A DNA stretch of 64,000 nt, taken from Aquabacterium sp. A7-Y (GTDB lineage Bacteria > Pseudomonadota > Gammaproteobacteria > Burkholderiales > Burkholderiaceae_C). Under the pieces are notes generated by a model. It saw only the letters and a program-made list of their open reading frames with translations. It did not search any database and was not told where the DNA came from. A program made the translations under genes and the position numbers. This document shows, piece after piece, positions 43,565-52,158 of this stretch. Where the stretch lies: contig NZ_JAPFBW010000027.1 of the NCBI RefSeq assembly GCF_026153205.1, positions 1 through 64,000 of the forward strand, given 5' to 3'. Numbering within the stretch: position 1 is the stretch's first letter; the number at the start of each line of letters is the position of its first letter.

Positions 43565-44308
43565 ATGGAACCCTCCGCCTTCCGTACCGCCTGCCGCCTC
43601 GGCCTCGTGCCGGCGCTGCTGGGCGCGGCACTGGCGGGGGCCCGGGCAGACGAGGGAGCAAGGGATATCGGGGCCGCGCTGCGCGAGTTGGCGCAAGCTC
43701 ATGCCCGAGAAAAGACAACGGCCGCAGCGGGATCTCCCGCGCCGCGTTTCACCCGAGTCGAGGTGAACGTGGGCGAGCTGGACAGCCGGCTCAAGCTGGC
43801 TCCCTGCACCCGCATGGAGCCCTATCTGCCGGCTGGCCTCAGGCCCTGGGGCCGCACCCGCATCGGGGTGCGCTGCCTGGAGGGGCCGACGCGCTGGAAC
43901 GTGTTCCTGCCGGTAACGGTGCGCGTCTTCGCCGAGGCCTGGGTGGCCCGCAGCCCGCTGGCGGCGGGCGCCATCCTCCAGCCCGACGACCTGCAGCGGG
44001 GCGAAGCCGACCTCGCCGCGTCCTTGTCCCCGACGGTGACCGATGCGGCTGCCGTCGTCGGCCGTGCCCTGGCCCGCCCCCTGAATGAGGGGGAGGCCCT
44101 CAAGCTCAGCGATTTACGGCCGAAACTCTGGTTTGCCCCCGGAGACACCGTGAAGGTGGTGGCTATCGGCGCCGGCTTCACGGTACATGGTGAAGGCCGC
44201 GCGATGTCACCCGGTCTCGAGGGCCAGCCCGTTCGCATCCGCACTGACAGCGGCCGTATCATCACGGGCTTTGCGAGCGCCGAGCGCACGGTCGAGGTCC
44301 CCCTGTGA
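43565..44308 (+). CDS. flgA: Flagellar P-ring assembly chaperone FlgA
   Basis: 247 aa with an N-terminal signal peptide (LGLVPALLGAALAGARA, about 12-28). The mature part has FTRVEVNVGELDSRLKLAPC and the C-terminal SAF-domain pattern, with PLNEGEALKLSDLRPKLWF and the usual GDTVKVVAIGAGFTVHGEGR. FlgA is a periplasmic chaperone for P-ring formation by FlgI. It is transcribed away from flgB and followed by flgMN. Confidence 0.93.
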   Translation: MEPSAFRTACRLGLVPALLGAALAGARADEGARDIGAALRELAQAHAREKTTAAAGSPAPRFTRVEVNVGELDSRLKLAPCTRMEPYLPAGLRPWGRTRIGVRCLEGPTRWNVFLPVTVRVFAEAWVARSPLAAGAILQPDDLQRGEADLAASLSPTVTDAAAVVGRALARPLNEGEALKLSDLRPKLWFAPGDTVKVVAIGAGFTVHGEGRAMSPGLEGQPVRIRTDSGRIITGFASAERTVEVPL

Positions 44309-44331
44309 CAGAAAAAAATCAGGGTCAGGCC

Positions 44332-44358
44332 TAAAGTCCGGCGCGTCGTTGACGAAAT
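44332..44358 (+). promoter_or_regulatory. Candidate sigma-28 (FliA) promoter of flgM
   Basis: TAAAGTCC at 44332-44339 and GACGAAAT at 44351-44358 are separated by 11 bases, the spacing of the FliA consensus TAAAGTTT-N11-GCCGATAA. Six of eight and five of eight bases match. It lies about 50 bp before the flgM start, where a class III promoter is known in other bacteria. Confidence 0.55.
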
Positions 44359-44407
44359 ACCGTCCATGGAGGACGCGAGATCGTCCCCCCCGGTCAAGGA
44401 GAAGGTC

Positions 44408-44734
44408 ATGAAAATCGGCAACCACACTGAAACGCCCTCGGTCGCGCTGTCAACCGGCACGGGCCCGCGCGCAACAGGCGTGGACGCTGCTGCCACCGCA
44501 GCCGCGGCCGTCAAGGCCTCGGCGGCCCAGCCCGCAGAGGCCAGTGAAAGCGCCACGGTGAAGCTGTCCAGCACCGCCACCAGCCTGATGTCCAGCAGCG
44601 CCGAGTTCGACGCCGAAAAGGTCGCGGCGATGAAGGCCGCGATTGCCAACGGCACCTTCCGGGTCAATCCGGAAGCCATTGCCGACAAGCTGATCGCCAA
44701 CGCTCGCGAAGTGCTCGACCGCACCTCGCACTGA
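44408..44734 (+). CDS. flgM: Anti-sigma-28 factor FlgM
   Basis: 108 aa. The start at 44408 (MKIGNHTETPSVAL) has AAGGAGAAGG before it; a longer frame to 44366 lacks such a site. The alanine/serine-rich N-terminal half is probably disordered, and the C-terminal half AEFDAEKVAAMKAAIANGTF with VNPEAIADKLI is the FliA-binding region. FlgM holds FliA inactive until it is exported through the completed hook. It is followed by flgN after 57 bp. Confidence 0.93.
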   Translation: MKIGNHTETPSVALSTGTGPRATGVDAAATAAAAVKASAAQPAEASESATVKLSSTATSLMSSSAEFDAEKVAAMKAAIANGTFRVNPEAIADKLIANAREVLDRTSH

Positions 44735-44791
44735 ACCCCCGGCTGCCCGACAGCCGGCCCCGCCCCGACTCCCTGACCCTCGACCTGCGTC

Positions 44792-45181
44792 ATGTTGGCC
44801 CCCCAAGCGACTGATCGTGAGCTGGAACCTGTCGTCCAGGCCGTGGAGGCACGCCTCCACGCGCTCGGGCTCGCCCTGCTGGCGCGCGACAGCGCCGCGG
44901 TGGAGCAGAGCGCCTCGGAATTGCACCGGGCCCTGACGCATGCCGTCGACACCTTCCGGCTTGCGGCACGTAACGGCGCCATCCCGCCGGCGCTGCGCCA
45001 GCGCCTGGTCAGTGCCACCGGCCAGGTGGCGGCCCAGCGCGAAAGCCTGGCCCGTGCGACCGCCGCGCTCGACCGCGCGATGGACGTCCTGATGCCGCGC
45101 CCGCAAGAGGTCGTCTACGGCGGCCAGCCCGGCAGCTCGACCTACGGCAGCGGCCCGCGCGGCCGCGCCATCAGCGCCTGA
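44792..45181 (+). CDS. flgN: FlgN-like flagellar export chaperone for FlgK and FlgL
   Basis: 129 aa, mostly helical, with weak sequence conservation as usual for FlgN. The call rests on size, helix-rich composition (leucine and alanine heptads over 5-110) and position directly after flgM. FlgN binds the C-termini of FlgK and FlgL before export. The last 25 residues are glycine/serine-rich and probably flexible. A bidirectional terminator follows about 90 bp downstream. Confidence 0.8.
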   Translation: MLAPQATDRELEPVVQAVEARLHALGLALLARDSAAVEQSASELHRALTHAVDTFRLAARNGAIPPALRQRLVSATGQVAAQRESLARATAALDRAMDVLMPRPQEVVYGGQPGSSTYGSGPRGRAISA

Positions 45182-45268
45182 ATCGGCACTTCCGCAAGCG
45201 GCCGAGCCCGCGCCCGACGCTGCCGCCGCCTCCCGCCCCTGCCCCTGCCCTCTTCAACCGGACATGAA

Positions 45269-45291
45269 AACGGCCGCTTCGAGCGGCCGTT
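45269..45291. terminator. Bidirectional terminator between flgN and the PEP-CTERM gene
   Basis: Perfect 10-bp stem (AACGGCCGCT with AGCGGCCGTT) around a three-base loop. On the minus strand it is followed by TTTTC; on the plus strand the T-tract is weak. It lies between two convergent genes. Confidence 0.75.
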
Positions 45292-45321
45292 CTGTCTTGG
45301 AGCGAAGGAGCTTGGCGCTGA

Positions 45322-46488
45322 TCAACCCGCTTCGGCGGGGCGCCGGCGCCGTGCCTGCCAGCCCAGCACCGCGATGCCGGCCAGGAACAGCGCGACGGTT
45401 TCGGGTTCGGGGGCGGGCGACAGCAGCAGGGTGTGGCCATCGGTCGAGAAGGCCAGGATCAGGCCCTGGTCGTTGATCGCCCGGGCGGTCTGCAGTTCAA
45501 AGCGGTCGTCCAGCAGGAGGCCGTTGATGAAGGTCTTCTCGCCGTTCTCCCACAGGAAGGCGCCCTTGCCCACCGTCAGGCCGACCACCTGGCCCAGGTT
45601 GTTGATGCCCTCGCCATAACTGGTCGCGGCGGCGTTCCCGGCATCGAGGTCGATCAGGCCGCGCTCCTTGTTCCAGATGAAGGCGTGGGCGATGTCCTCC
45701 ATTTCGCAGCCCACCGGAGTGCAAACCTCGCGCTGCTCGGCGATGGCGCCGGTGCCGACCACCCAGCCCTGGCTGTTGATGCCGGCCGGGCCCGACCAGC
45801 GGCCGCCCGGCGTGCCGAGTTCGACCTTGGTGCCGTCGGCCTGGTGCACGAAGGCGCCCGGGGGCACCGAGTCGCTGTTGTAGCCGGCAATGGAGCCGCC
45901 ATCGTTGATCGCGATCGGGGTGTAACCCTGGCTGCCCGGCGTGCCTTGCAGCACCGGCTTCAGCCCGCCCTGCTCGGTCCAGGTGTAGGTGCTGTTGGCA
46001 ATGCCTTTAACGTCGGAGAACCCGAGCTGCAGCAGCACCGTGCCGTTGTTGTTGACGCCCACCGCCTTGCCGTAGAGGGCCGAGGCCGGCAGGTCGATCT
46101 GCCGCATGCCGCCGCTCTGGCTCCAGACGAAGGGGGTTTCGCGGCTGTCAGAGCCGGCCACCGTGCCGTAGGAATAGCCCACCACCAGACCCTTGCCCGA
46201 GATCGCCGAGGCGACCGTATCGCGGCCGGCCCCGGTGCTGATCTCCTGGAAGCCACGCGTGGCGTCCCAGACGAATCCACGGCGGCCCTCACCGGCGACA
46301 TCACGCACACCCACCACCTGGCCTGCGTTGTTGAGCCCGGCCCCGGACAGCTCGCCGAGGTCGATGACCTTGTAGTGGTGGGTTTCCGCCGACCAGCTCG
46401 ACGCGGCCGACAGCGCCGTGGCCGCAGCCAGCGTCAATGCGCGGGCCAGGACGAGGCCGTTTTGCGCCGGAATGAAAGATGCCTTCAT
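45322..46488 (-). CDS. PEP-CTERM surface protein with HAF repeats
   Basis: 388 aa. An N-terminal signal sequence (about 12-34, LARALTLAAATALSAASSWS) is followed by repeated units with GxNNxGQVVG and FVW motifs (for example LNNAGQVVGVRD, INNLGQVVGLTV and AFIWNKERGLIDL), the extracellular HAF or beta-propeller-like repeat type. The C-terminus has PEPETVALFLAGIAVLGW followed by RRRRP: the PEP motif, one membrane helix and a basic tail. Such proteins are sorted by exosortase and are linked to exopolysaccharide production. The exosortase itself is not in the window. It stands alone between flagellar operons. Confidence 0.9.
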   Translation of the reverse strand: MKASFIPAQNGLVLARALTLAAATALSAASSWSAETHHYKVIDLGELSGAGLNNAGQVVGVRDVAGEGRRGFVWDATRGFQEISTGAGRDTVASAISGKGLVVGYSYGTVAGSDSRETPFVWSQSGGMRQIDLPASALYGKAVGVNNNGTVLLQLGFSDVKGIANSTYTWTEQGGLKPVLQGTPGSQGYTPIAINDGGSIAGYNSDSVPPGAFVHQADGTKVELGTPGGRWSGPAGINSQGWVVGTGAIAEQREVCTPVGCEMEDIAHAFIWNKERGLIDLDAGNAAATSYGEGINNLGQVVGLTVGKGAFLWENGEKTFINGLLLDDRFELQTARAINDQGLILAFSTDGHTLLLSPAPEPETVALFLAGIAVLGWQARRRRPAEAG

Positions 46489-46859
46489 CGATGCCTCCCT
46501 GTGGATCCGGTGGAGCAGCAGGCGCGTCTGAACGCCTTCACAGCAACACTACACCTTGTTGCAGATTGTCTCGCACATAAGCGAGCGCACACAACGAATG
46601 ATCGGCGATCGCTTCTCGGGAGGGGAGGTCATTTCTAACAACTTCGGCCCCGATGCAACGCTCCTCCCCCCGTTCGGGGGTAGCGCCAACAAGACCACTG
46701 CCTGACGGTACACCGATTGCTATCGGGGACCGCAACGGTGTGAGGCGGTTCACGAGACACGCCGGTTTCATCGCTCGACGGCGGCCCCGATCGGACGAGT
46801 GGCTCAAGCCATCCCGGGGACGCCGGCGAAGCGGGCCGGTCCTGGCCGCCTCATGTGAA
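46489..46859. other. Intergenic region upstream of the PEP-CTERM gene
   Basis: About 370 bp without a convincing gene. It contains the promoter region of the PEP-CTERM gene near 46490-46600 and a short GC hairpin (CCCCC-GTTC-GGGGG at 46666-46680). No sigma-54 promoter or riboswitch was recognised. Confidence 0.6.
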
Positions 46860-46885
46860 ACGGGCGGCCACGCTGGGCCGCCCGT
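46860..46885 (-). terminator. Terminator of the flhB-fliA operon
   Basis: Ten-base stem (ACGGGCGGCC with GGCCGCCCGT) and a six-base loop, followed on the minus strand by TTTC. It lies 50 bp after the fliA stop. Confidence 0.75.
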
Positions 46886-46935
46886 CGGGGTCTTTCAGGC
46901 TGGCGGGGGCCTCGCTGTCCGGGCCCCGGCCGCGC

Positions 46936-47649
46936 TCACCACTCGCGCAGCTTCACGCGCAGACGGGCGATGGACTGGCTGTGCAGCTGGCAGACACGCG
47001 ACTCAGTCACGCCGAGCACGGCGGCGATTTCCTTGAGGTTCATGTCCTGCTCGTAATACATGCTCATCACGAACTGCTCGCGCTCGGGCAGCGTCTTGAT
47101 GGCCTCGACCAGCGCGCCGCGCAGGCGGTAGTCGTTGAGCTGGCGCAGCGGGTCGGCGTCCTTGTCGCTGACATGGCGGTCGAGGTAGTCGTCGTCGCTG
47201 CTCTCGCTGCTCATGTCCTCGAGATAGACCAGCTGGGTGCCGCGCACCTTGTTCAGCATGTCCTGGTAATCGCTCAGGGTGACGCCCAGCTCCTGGGCGA
47301 TCTCGCTTTCCTGCGGCGCGCGGCCGAGCTTCTGCTCCAGGCGGTGCACGGCCGCCTCGATGGTGCGCTGCTGCTTGCGGGTGCCGCGGCTCATCCAGTC
47401 CGCCCCGCGCAGCTCGTCCAGCATGGCGCCCCGGATGCGCTGGGTGGCGAAGGTCTCGAACTGCACGCCCTGGCCGGCGTCGAAGCGGCTCAAGGCGTCG
47501 TTCAGGCCGATCATGCCGACCTGGATCAGGTCGTCGATCTCCACATTGGCCGGCAGCTTGGCGATCATCTGGTGAGCGAGGCGGCGCACCAACGGGCTGT
47601 ACTGCTTCAGCATGGCGTTGTTGTCGAGGCGGCCTTTGGCGGTGTACAT
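46936..47649 (-). CDS. fliA: Flagellar sigma factor FliA (sigma-28)
   Basis: 237 aa. Region 2 contains KLPANVEIDDLIQVGMIGLN and QFETFATQRIRGAMLDELR, and region 4 contains LPEREQFVMSMYYEQDMNLK followed by EIAAVLGVTESRVCQLHSQS. It directs RNA polymerase to late flagellar and chemotaxis promoters and is inhibited by FlgM, encoded nearby. It starts 18 bp after flhG, so fliA is probably the last gene of the flhB-flhA-flhF-flhG operon. The start (MYTAKGRLDNNAML) is the usual one in this group. Confidence 0.96.
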   Translation of the reverse strand: MYTAKGRLDNNAMLKQYSPLVRRLAHQMIAKLPANVEIDDLIQVGMIGLNDALSRFDAGQGVQFETFATQRIRGAMLDELRGADWMSRGTRKQQRTIEAAVHRLEQKLGRAPQESEIAQELGVTLSDYQDMLNKVRGTQLVYLEDMSSESSDDDYLDRHVSDKDADPLRQLNDYRLRGALVEAIKTLPEREQFVMSMYYEQDMNLKEIAAVLGVTESRVCQLHSQSIARLRVKLREW

Positions 47650-47667
47650 GAGAGAGCGCTCCGGGTA

Positions 47668-48486
47668 TCAGTTGAACGCGTGGATCGCAGAAACAGTGGC
47701 AGACCCTGGGACGGCGGCAGACGCGCCTCCCCAGCCCGCCGCCTCGCCGTCCTGCAGCGAGAACGGCAGGGCGTAGTGCAGCAGGTTCATCGAGAGCTGG
47801 TGCAGCGACTGCGCCAGCACATGTTCGTTGTCGTTGGCGGTGCTGGTCACCGCCACCAGGTGGGCTTCGCCGCCCAGGAAGTCGCTGACGCAGCGCACCA
47901 GGCGCAGCGCCGCCGGCGGCACGCCGATGGCCTGGGCGCCCGCGTCCATCACCACCGCGTGCTGGTGCAAGCCGCCGAACTGCGCCAGGATCTTCATCGA
48001 GGCATAGGCATGGGTCAGGCTCTGCGCGTCGTCGCCGGTGAAGATCAAGGGGCGCACCCGCTTGCCGCCGAACAGCGCGCTCAGCACGCTCGCCCCGGCA
48101 TGGATGATGATGACGTCGGCCGTCGGTGCGGCCTCGCGCAGCGCCTCGAACAGCAGCGCGGCGCCGCCCTCGGTTTCGGCGAAGCAGCTCAGCGAGTCAC
48201 CGGCCGCCAGCACCGAGGTGCGGGCGTCGAAGTCGTCGATCCACTGGCCCAGGTCGAGGTCACGCGCGATCGCGGTGGCGACGTCGACACCGCGCGTCTG
48301 CGGGCCGGGCACGGCATCCACCACCAGCGTGTGCAGCCCTTGCGCCGCGAGTCCCTGGCACAGCCCCTCCAGCAGCACCAGGCTGCTGGCGTTATGGGGG
48401 TTGGCGGCCACCGGCAGCAGGTGCACGGTGTGGTGGGCGAACAGCCGGCGCAGGCCGTGGGCCTGGTCGAAGCCGCGCTCAAGCAT
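47668..48486 (-). CDS. flhG: FlhG/FleN-like MinD-family protein lacking a Walker A motif
   Basis: 272 aa from the ATG at 48486, which overlaps the flhF stop by eight bases. The N-terminus FDQAHGLRRLF is the FlhG activation helix (DQAxGLR). Where MinD-type ATPases have GKGGVGKT, this protein has VAANPHNASSLVLLEGL (26-42), with no glycine-lysine-threonine. The following strand (LVVDAVP) and later VIIIHAG align with the remaining fold. FlhG limits flagellar number together with FlhF. Here nucleotide binding may be lost, so activity could be limited to protein contacts. Position leaves little doubt about the family. Confidence 0.85.
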   Translation of the reverse strand: MLERGFDQAHGLRRLFAHHTVHLLPVAANPHNASSLVLLEGLCQGLAAQGLHTLVVDAVPGPQTRGVDVATAIARDLDLGQWIDDFDARTSVLAAGDSLSCFAETEGGAALLFEALREAAPTADVIIIHAGASVLSALFGGKRVRPLIFTGDDAQSLTHAYASMKILAQFGGLHQHAVVMDAGAQAIGVPPAALRLVRCVSDFLGGEAHLVAVTSTANDNEHVLAQSLHQLSMNLLHYALPFSLQDGEAAGWGGASAAVPGSATVSAIHAFN

Positions 48487-50071
48487 GGGCACCCCCGGCA
48501 TGGGCAGCGCCGCGCTGCGGCGGCGCAGTGAAGACGAGGTTGACGTCGTCGCTGTCGAGGCGATAGGCGGAGCTGCCGCCACCGCGCAGCGCGCGGTGCA
48601 CCAGGGCGCTGGCGGACATGCGGTGCCAGTCTTCCGGCACCCGCTGGCCGTTGGCGACGCCCAGCACCTTGAGCTTGTGGCGGATCATCGCGTCCAGCGC
48701 CGGGCCCAGCTTGACGGCTTCGTCGAGCTTGGACAGCACCACACCCTTGCACTGTTGGGCGCGGTAGGCCAGCAGCACGTCCTCGATGGTTTCGCCCTGG
48801 GCGGCGGAGTTGACGACCAGCAGGCGCTGGATGCTGCGGTGGCCCACCATCTCCAGCAGCTCCTGGGTGCGGCTGTCACGCTGGGCGATGCCGGCGGTAT
48901 CGATCAGGACCATCTTCTTGGCCGACAGCAGGTCCAGCAGGTCTTCCAGCGCCGGGCGGTCGTGGGCGGTGTGTACCGCCACGCCGATGATGCGGCCATA
49001 GGCGCGCAGCTGCTCGTGGGCGGCCACGCGGTAGGCATCCAGCGTGATCAGGCCGAGGTTGGAGGCGCCATACTTGGCCGCGAAGGCGGCGGCCAGCTTG
49101 GCCGTCGTGGTGGTTTTGCCGACGCCGGTGGAGCCGACCATCGCGTAGACGCCGCCCTGATCTTCCAGGGCCGCCTCGGCTTCGCCGGTCAGCAGGTTGC
49201 GTTGCAGCACGCTCGCGACCCAGGCGTCCAGGTCGCCGACCTCGGCCGGGGTGCCGGCCGCCAGCTTGCGGATCAGCGCCGGCGAAAAGCCGCAATCCAG
49301 CAGCTTCTGCGTCAGCTTGGCCTGGTGCGGGTTGCGCTGCAGCTTCTCCATGAAGGCCAGGGCGCCAAAGCGCTCCTCGATCAGGCCCTTCATCTGGCGC
49401 AGCTCGTTGAGCATGCTGCGCTGCTCGTGGTCGATCGCCGGGGCCATCGCCGGCATCGCGGGAACGCTCGGGGCCGCAGCGGCCCACATCGGCTCGTCGT
49501 GCAGCGAGGGCGCCGGCAGCGGCGCGGTGTCGTAGCGGGTCTCGGCTTGGGGCTGGTGGCGCGGCTGGACCGGCTCCGCCTCGGCGGCCAGGCGCTCGGC
49601 CTTGCGCAACGCGGCGCGCTCGGCCAGGCGCTGCTCCAGCGGCAGTGCCGCGGCCGGGGCGGCAGCACGCGGCTGCGCCAGCGCGGCGGCCGCCGAGGCC
49701 TCGGCGGCCTGACCTTGCAGGGCCGCCTGGCGGCGCTTGAGCATGCGCTCGCGCACATAGTCCTGGAAAGACAGCGTGCTCATCGCCAGCTTCTCGACGT
49801 CGCCGTCGACCGCGGCCGGGGCGGCCGGCGCGGCGGCACGCGGGCCGGCTGCACGCGGCGCCGGGGCGGCCGGGGCGGGACGGGCCGGAGCCGCGGCGCT
49901 GCGGGCGTCGAACTTCTCGATCGCGGCCACGCTGTCGGGTGCCATCGCGAGCACTTCGACCCCTTCGCTGCAGGGACGGGTCGACAGGATCACGGCGTCC
50001 TCGCCGAAGGCCTGGCGGACCTGCACCAGCGCGTCCCGCGAGGTGCGGGCGACAAAACGCTTGACGTTCAT
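48479..50071 (-). CDS. flhF: Flagellar SRP-like GTPase FlhF
   Basis: 530 aa. N-terminal basic domain (MNVKRFVART), a long alanine/proline-rich linker (about 55-215), then the NG domain: P-loop GSTGVGKT (313-320), LITLDAYRVAAHEQLRAYGR, LIDTAGIAQRD and a TKLDE-like LSKLDEAVKLG. FlhF marks the pole for flagellar assembly and works with FlhG. It overlaps flhA by four bases (ATGA) and flhG by eight, so expression is tightly coupled. The linker is longer than average. Confidence 0.95.
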   Translation of the reverse strand: MNVKRFVARTSRDALVQVRQAFGEDAVILSTRPCSEGVEVLAMAPDSVAAIEKFDARSAAAPARPAPAAPAPRAAGPRAAAPAAPAAVDGDVEKLAMSTLSFQDYVRERMLKRRQAALQGQAAEASAAAALAQPRAAAPAAALPLEQRLAERAALRKAERLAAEAEPVQPRHQPQAETRYDTAPLPAPSLHDEPMWAAAAPSVPAMPAMAPAIDHEQRSMLNELRQMKGLIEERFGALAFMEKLQRNPHQAKLTQKLLDCGFSPALIRKLAAGTPAEVGDLDAWVASVLQRNLLTGEAEAALEDQGGVYAMVGSTGVGKTTTTAKLAAAFAAKYGASNLGLITLDAYRVAAHEQLRAYGRIIGVAVHTAHDRPALEDLLDLLSAKKMVLIDTAGIAQRDSRTQELLEMVGHRSIQRLLVVNSAAQGETIEDVLLAYRAQQCKGVVLSKLDEAVKLGPALDAMIRHKLKVLGVANGQRVPEDWHRMSASALVHRALRGGGSSAYRLDSDDVNLVFTAPPQRGAAHAGGAHA

Positions 50072-52158
50072 GCGTTGGCTCCGATGATCGAACCGATCCG
50101 GATCGTGTGGGTTTCAGGGATTTCGCTGTGGCCGAGCACGCTGAGGCGGGGCGCGGCGCGCTTGAGCAGGCGCGCCATCGGGGCGCGGATCAGGTCGGGC
50201 ACCAGCAGGCAGGCGGGCACGCCCAGGTCTTCCTGCTTCTTGGAGGCCTGGGCCGCCGAGCGGGTCAGGGTCTCGGCGACGCCGGGGTCCAGCGCCGCGC
50301 CGTGCGGCGACAGCAGGGCCTGGGTCACCAGGCGCTCCAGCTCGGGCTCCATCGCGATGACGTCGAGTTCCTTGGCCGGGCCATAGATCTGCTGGACGAT
50401 GGCCGGCGCCAGGCTGATGCGGATGCGCTTGGCCAGCTCGGCCGGGTCGGTGAGGGTCGCGCCGTGCTCGGCCAGCGATTCGACGATGGTGCGCATGTCG
50501 CGGATGTGGACCGATTCTTCGAGCAGCAGCTGCAGCACGCGCTGGAAGACGGCGATGCCGACCATCTTGGGCACGACGTCTTCCATCAGTTGAGGGGCCA
50601 GCTTCGTCACGTGTTCCACCAGTTGCTGCGTCTCGCTGCGGCCCAACAACTTGGCCGCGTGAACTTGCATCAAGTGTGAAAGATGGGTGGCCACCACGGT
50701 CGAGGAATCAACAACCGTAAATCCGGCCATTTGCGCGCTTTCTTTCTGGCGCTCCTCAATCCAGACGGCCGGCAGGCCGAAGGCCGGATCGGTGGTCTGG
50801 GTGCCGATCAGCGGGGTGTTGGCATGGCCCGGATTGATCGCCAGGAACATGCCGGGGAAGCACTCACCTTCGCCGATGACCGCGCCGCGCAGCGTGATGC
50901 GGTACACGCTGGGCTTGAGCTCCAGGTTGTCGCGGATGTGCACGGCCGGCGGCAGGAAACCGACGTCCTGGGCGAACTTGCGCCGTACCCCCTTGATGCG
51001 CGCCAGCAGGTCACCCTGGCGCTCCTTGTCGACCAGCTGGATCAGGCGGTAACCCACTTCCAGGCCCAGCACGTCCACCGGCTGCAGGTCGTCCCAGCTC
51101 GCCTCGGCGTTGGGATTGTTGGCCGCCGACGAGGGCGGCGGCGCGAGCGCGGCCTCGGCCTTGGCCTTCTCGGCGCGCTTGTTCATCCACCAGGCGCCAT
51201 AGCCGAAGCCGGCCGCGATCGCGAGGAAGGTCAGGTGGGGCATGCCGGGGATCACGCCCAGGAAGCCGATGATGCCGCCGGTCAGGCCCAGCGCACGCGG
51301 CGTGTTGAACAGCTGCCGCATGATCTGGCTGCCGATGTCCTGCTCCTTGCCGACGCGCGAGACCACCATGGCCGAGGCGATCGAGATCAGCAGGCCGGGG
51401 ATCTGCGCCACCAGCGCGTCGCCGACGGCCAGCAGGATGTAGCTGTCGGCCGCCTGCCCGATCGACAGGCCGTGCTGCACCATGCCGATGATCAGCCCGC
51501 CGACGATGTTGATGACCAGGATCATGATGCCGGCCACCGCGTCGCCGCGCACGAACTTGGAGGCACCGTCCATGGAGCCGAAGAACTCCGCCTCGTCGCC
51601 CACCTCGGCGCGCCGGCGCTTGGCTTCCTTCTCGTCGATCAGGCCGGCGTTGAGATCGGCGTCGATCGCCATCTGCTTGCCGGGCATCGCGTCCAGCGTG
51701 AAGCGCGCGCTCACCTCGGCGATGCGCTCGGCACCCTTGGTGACGACCACGAAGTTGATCACCACCAGGATCGCGAACACGATCAGGCCGACCGCGAAGT
51801 TGCCGCCGATGAGGAAGTGGCCGAAGGACTCGATCACCCGGCCGGCCGCGCCGGTGCCGGTGTGGCCTTCGAGCAGCACCACCCGGGTCGACGCGACGTT
51901 GAGCGACAGGCGCAGCATGGTGGTCAGCAGCAGCACCGCCGGGAAGGCCGCGAAGTCCAGCGGGCGCACCATGTAGGCCGAGACCATCATCACCATCAGC
52001 GCGACGGCGATGTTGAAGGTGAACAGCATGTCCAGCGCGAAGGGCGGCAGCGGCAGCACCATCATCGCCAGGATCAGCACCACCACCAGCGGCGCGGCGA
52101 GCGCCTTGAGCGGCAGCCCGCCGAGGACGGACTGGAGTTGGCGCAAGGTCGGGTTCAT
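50068..52158 (-). CDS. flhA: Flagellar export gate protein FlhA
   Basis: 696 aa. The N-terminal half has about eight membrane helices and the FHIPEP signature region (NFVVVTKGAERIAEVSARFT, LDAMPGKQMAIDADLNAG). The C-terminal cytoplasmic domain contains the chaperone-docking part. It forms the nonameric ring of the flagellar type III export gate and uses the proton-motive force. It overlaps flhB and flhF by four bases each. Confidence 0.97.
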   Translation of the reverse strand: MNPTLRQLQSVLGGLPLKALAAPLVVVLILAMMVLPLPPFALDMLFTFNIAVALMVMMVSAYMVRPLDFAAFPAVLLLTTMLRLSLNVASTRVVLLEGHTGTGAAGRVIESFGHFLIGGNFAVGLIVFAILVVINFVVVTKGAERIAEVSARFTLDAMPGKQMAIDADLNAGLIDEKEAKRRRAEVGDEAEFFGSMDGASKFVRGDAVAGIMILVINIVGGLIIGMVQHGLSIGQAADSYILLAVGDALVAQIPGLLISIASAMVVSRVGKEQDIGSQIMRQLFNTPRALGLTGGIIGFLGVIPGMPHLTFLAIAAGFGYGAWWMNKRAEKAKAEAALAPPPSSAANNPNAEASWDDLQPVDVLGLEVGYRLIQLVDKERQGDLLARIKGVRRKFAQDVGFLPPAVHIRDNLELKPSVYRITLRGAVIGEGECFPGMFLAINPGHANTPLIGTQTTDPAFGLPAVWIEERQKESAQMAGFTVVDSSTVVATHLSHLMQVHAAKLLGRSETQQLVEHVTKLAPQLMEDVVPKMVGIAVFQRVLQLLLEESVHIRDMRTIVESLAEHGATLTDPAELAKRIRISLAPAIVQQIYGPAKELDVIAMEPELERLVTQALLSPHGAALDPGVAETLTRSAAQASKKQEDLGVPACLLVPDLIRAPMARLLKRAAPRLSVLGHSEIPETHTIRIGSIIGANA

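Noticed and set aside
46560-46760. Possible cyclic-di-GMP or other riboswitch before the PEP-CTERM or fliA region
   Set aside because: The GC hairpin and GGTAGC-like bits do not fit the GEMM consensus, and the segment is not positioned as a leader of a gene on the matching strand.
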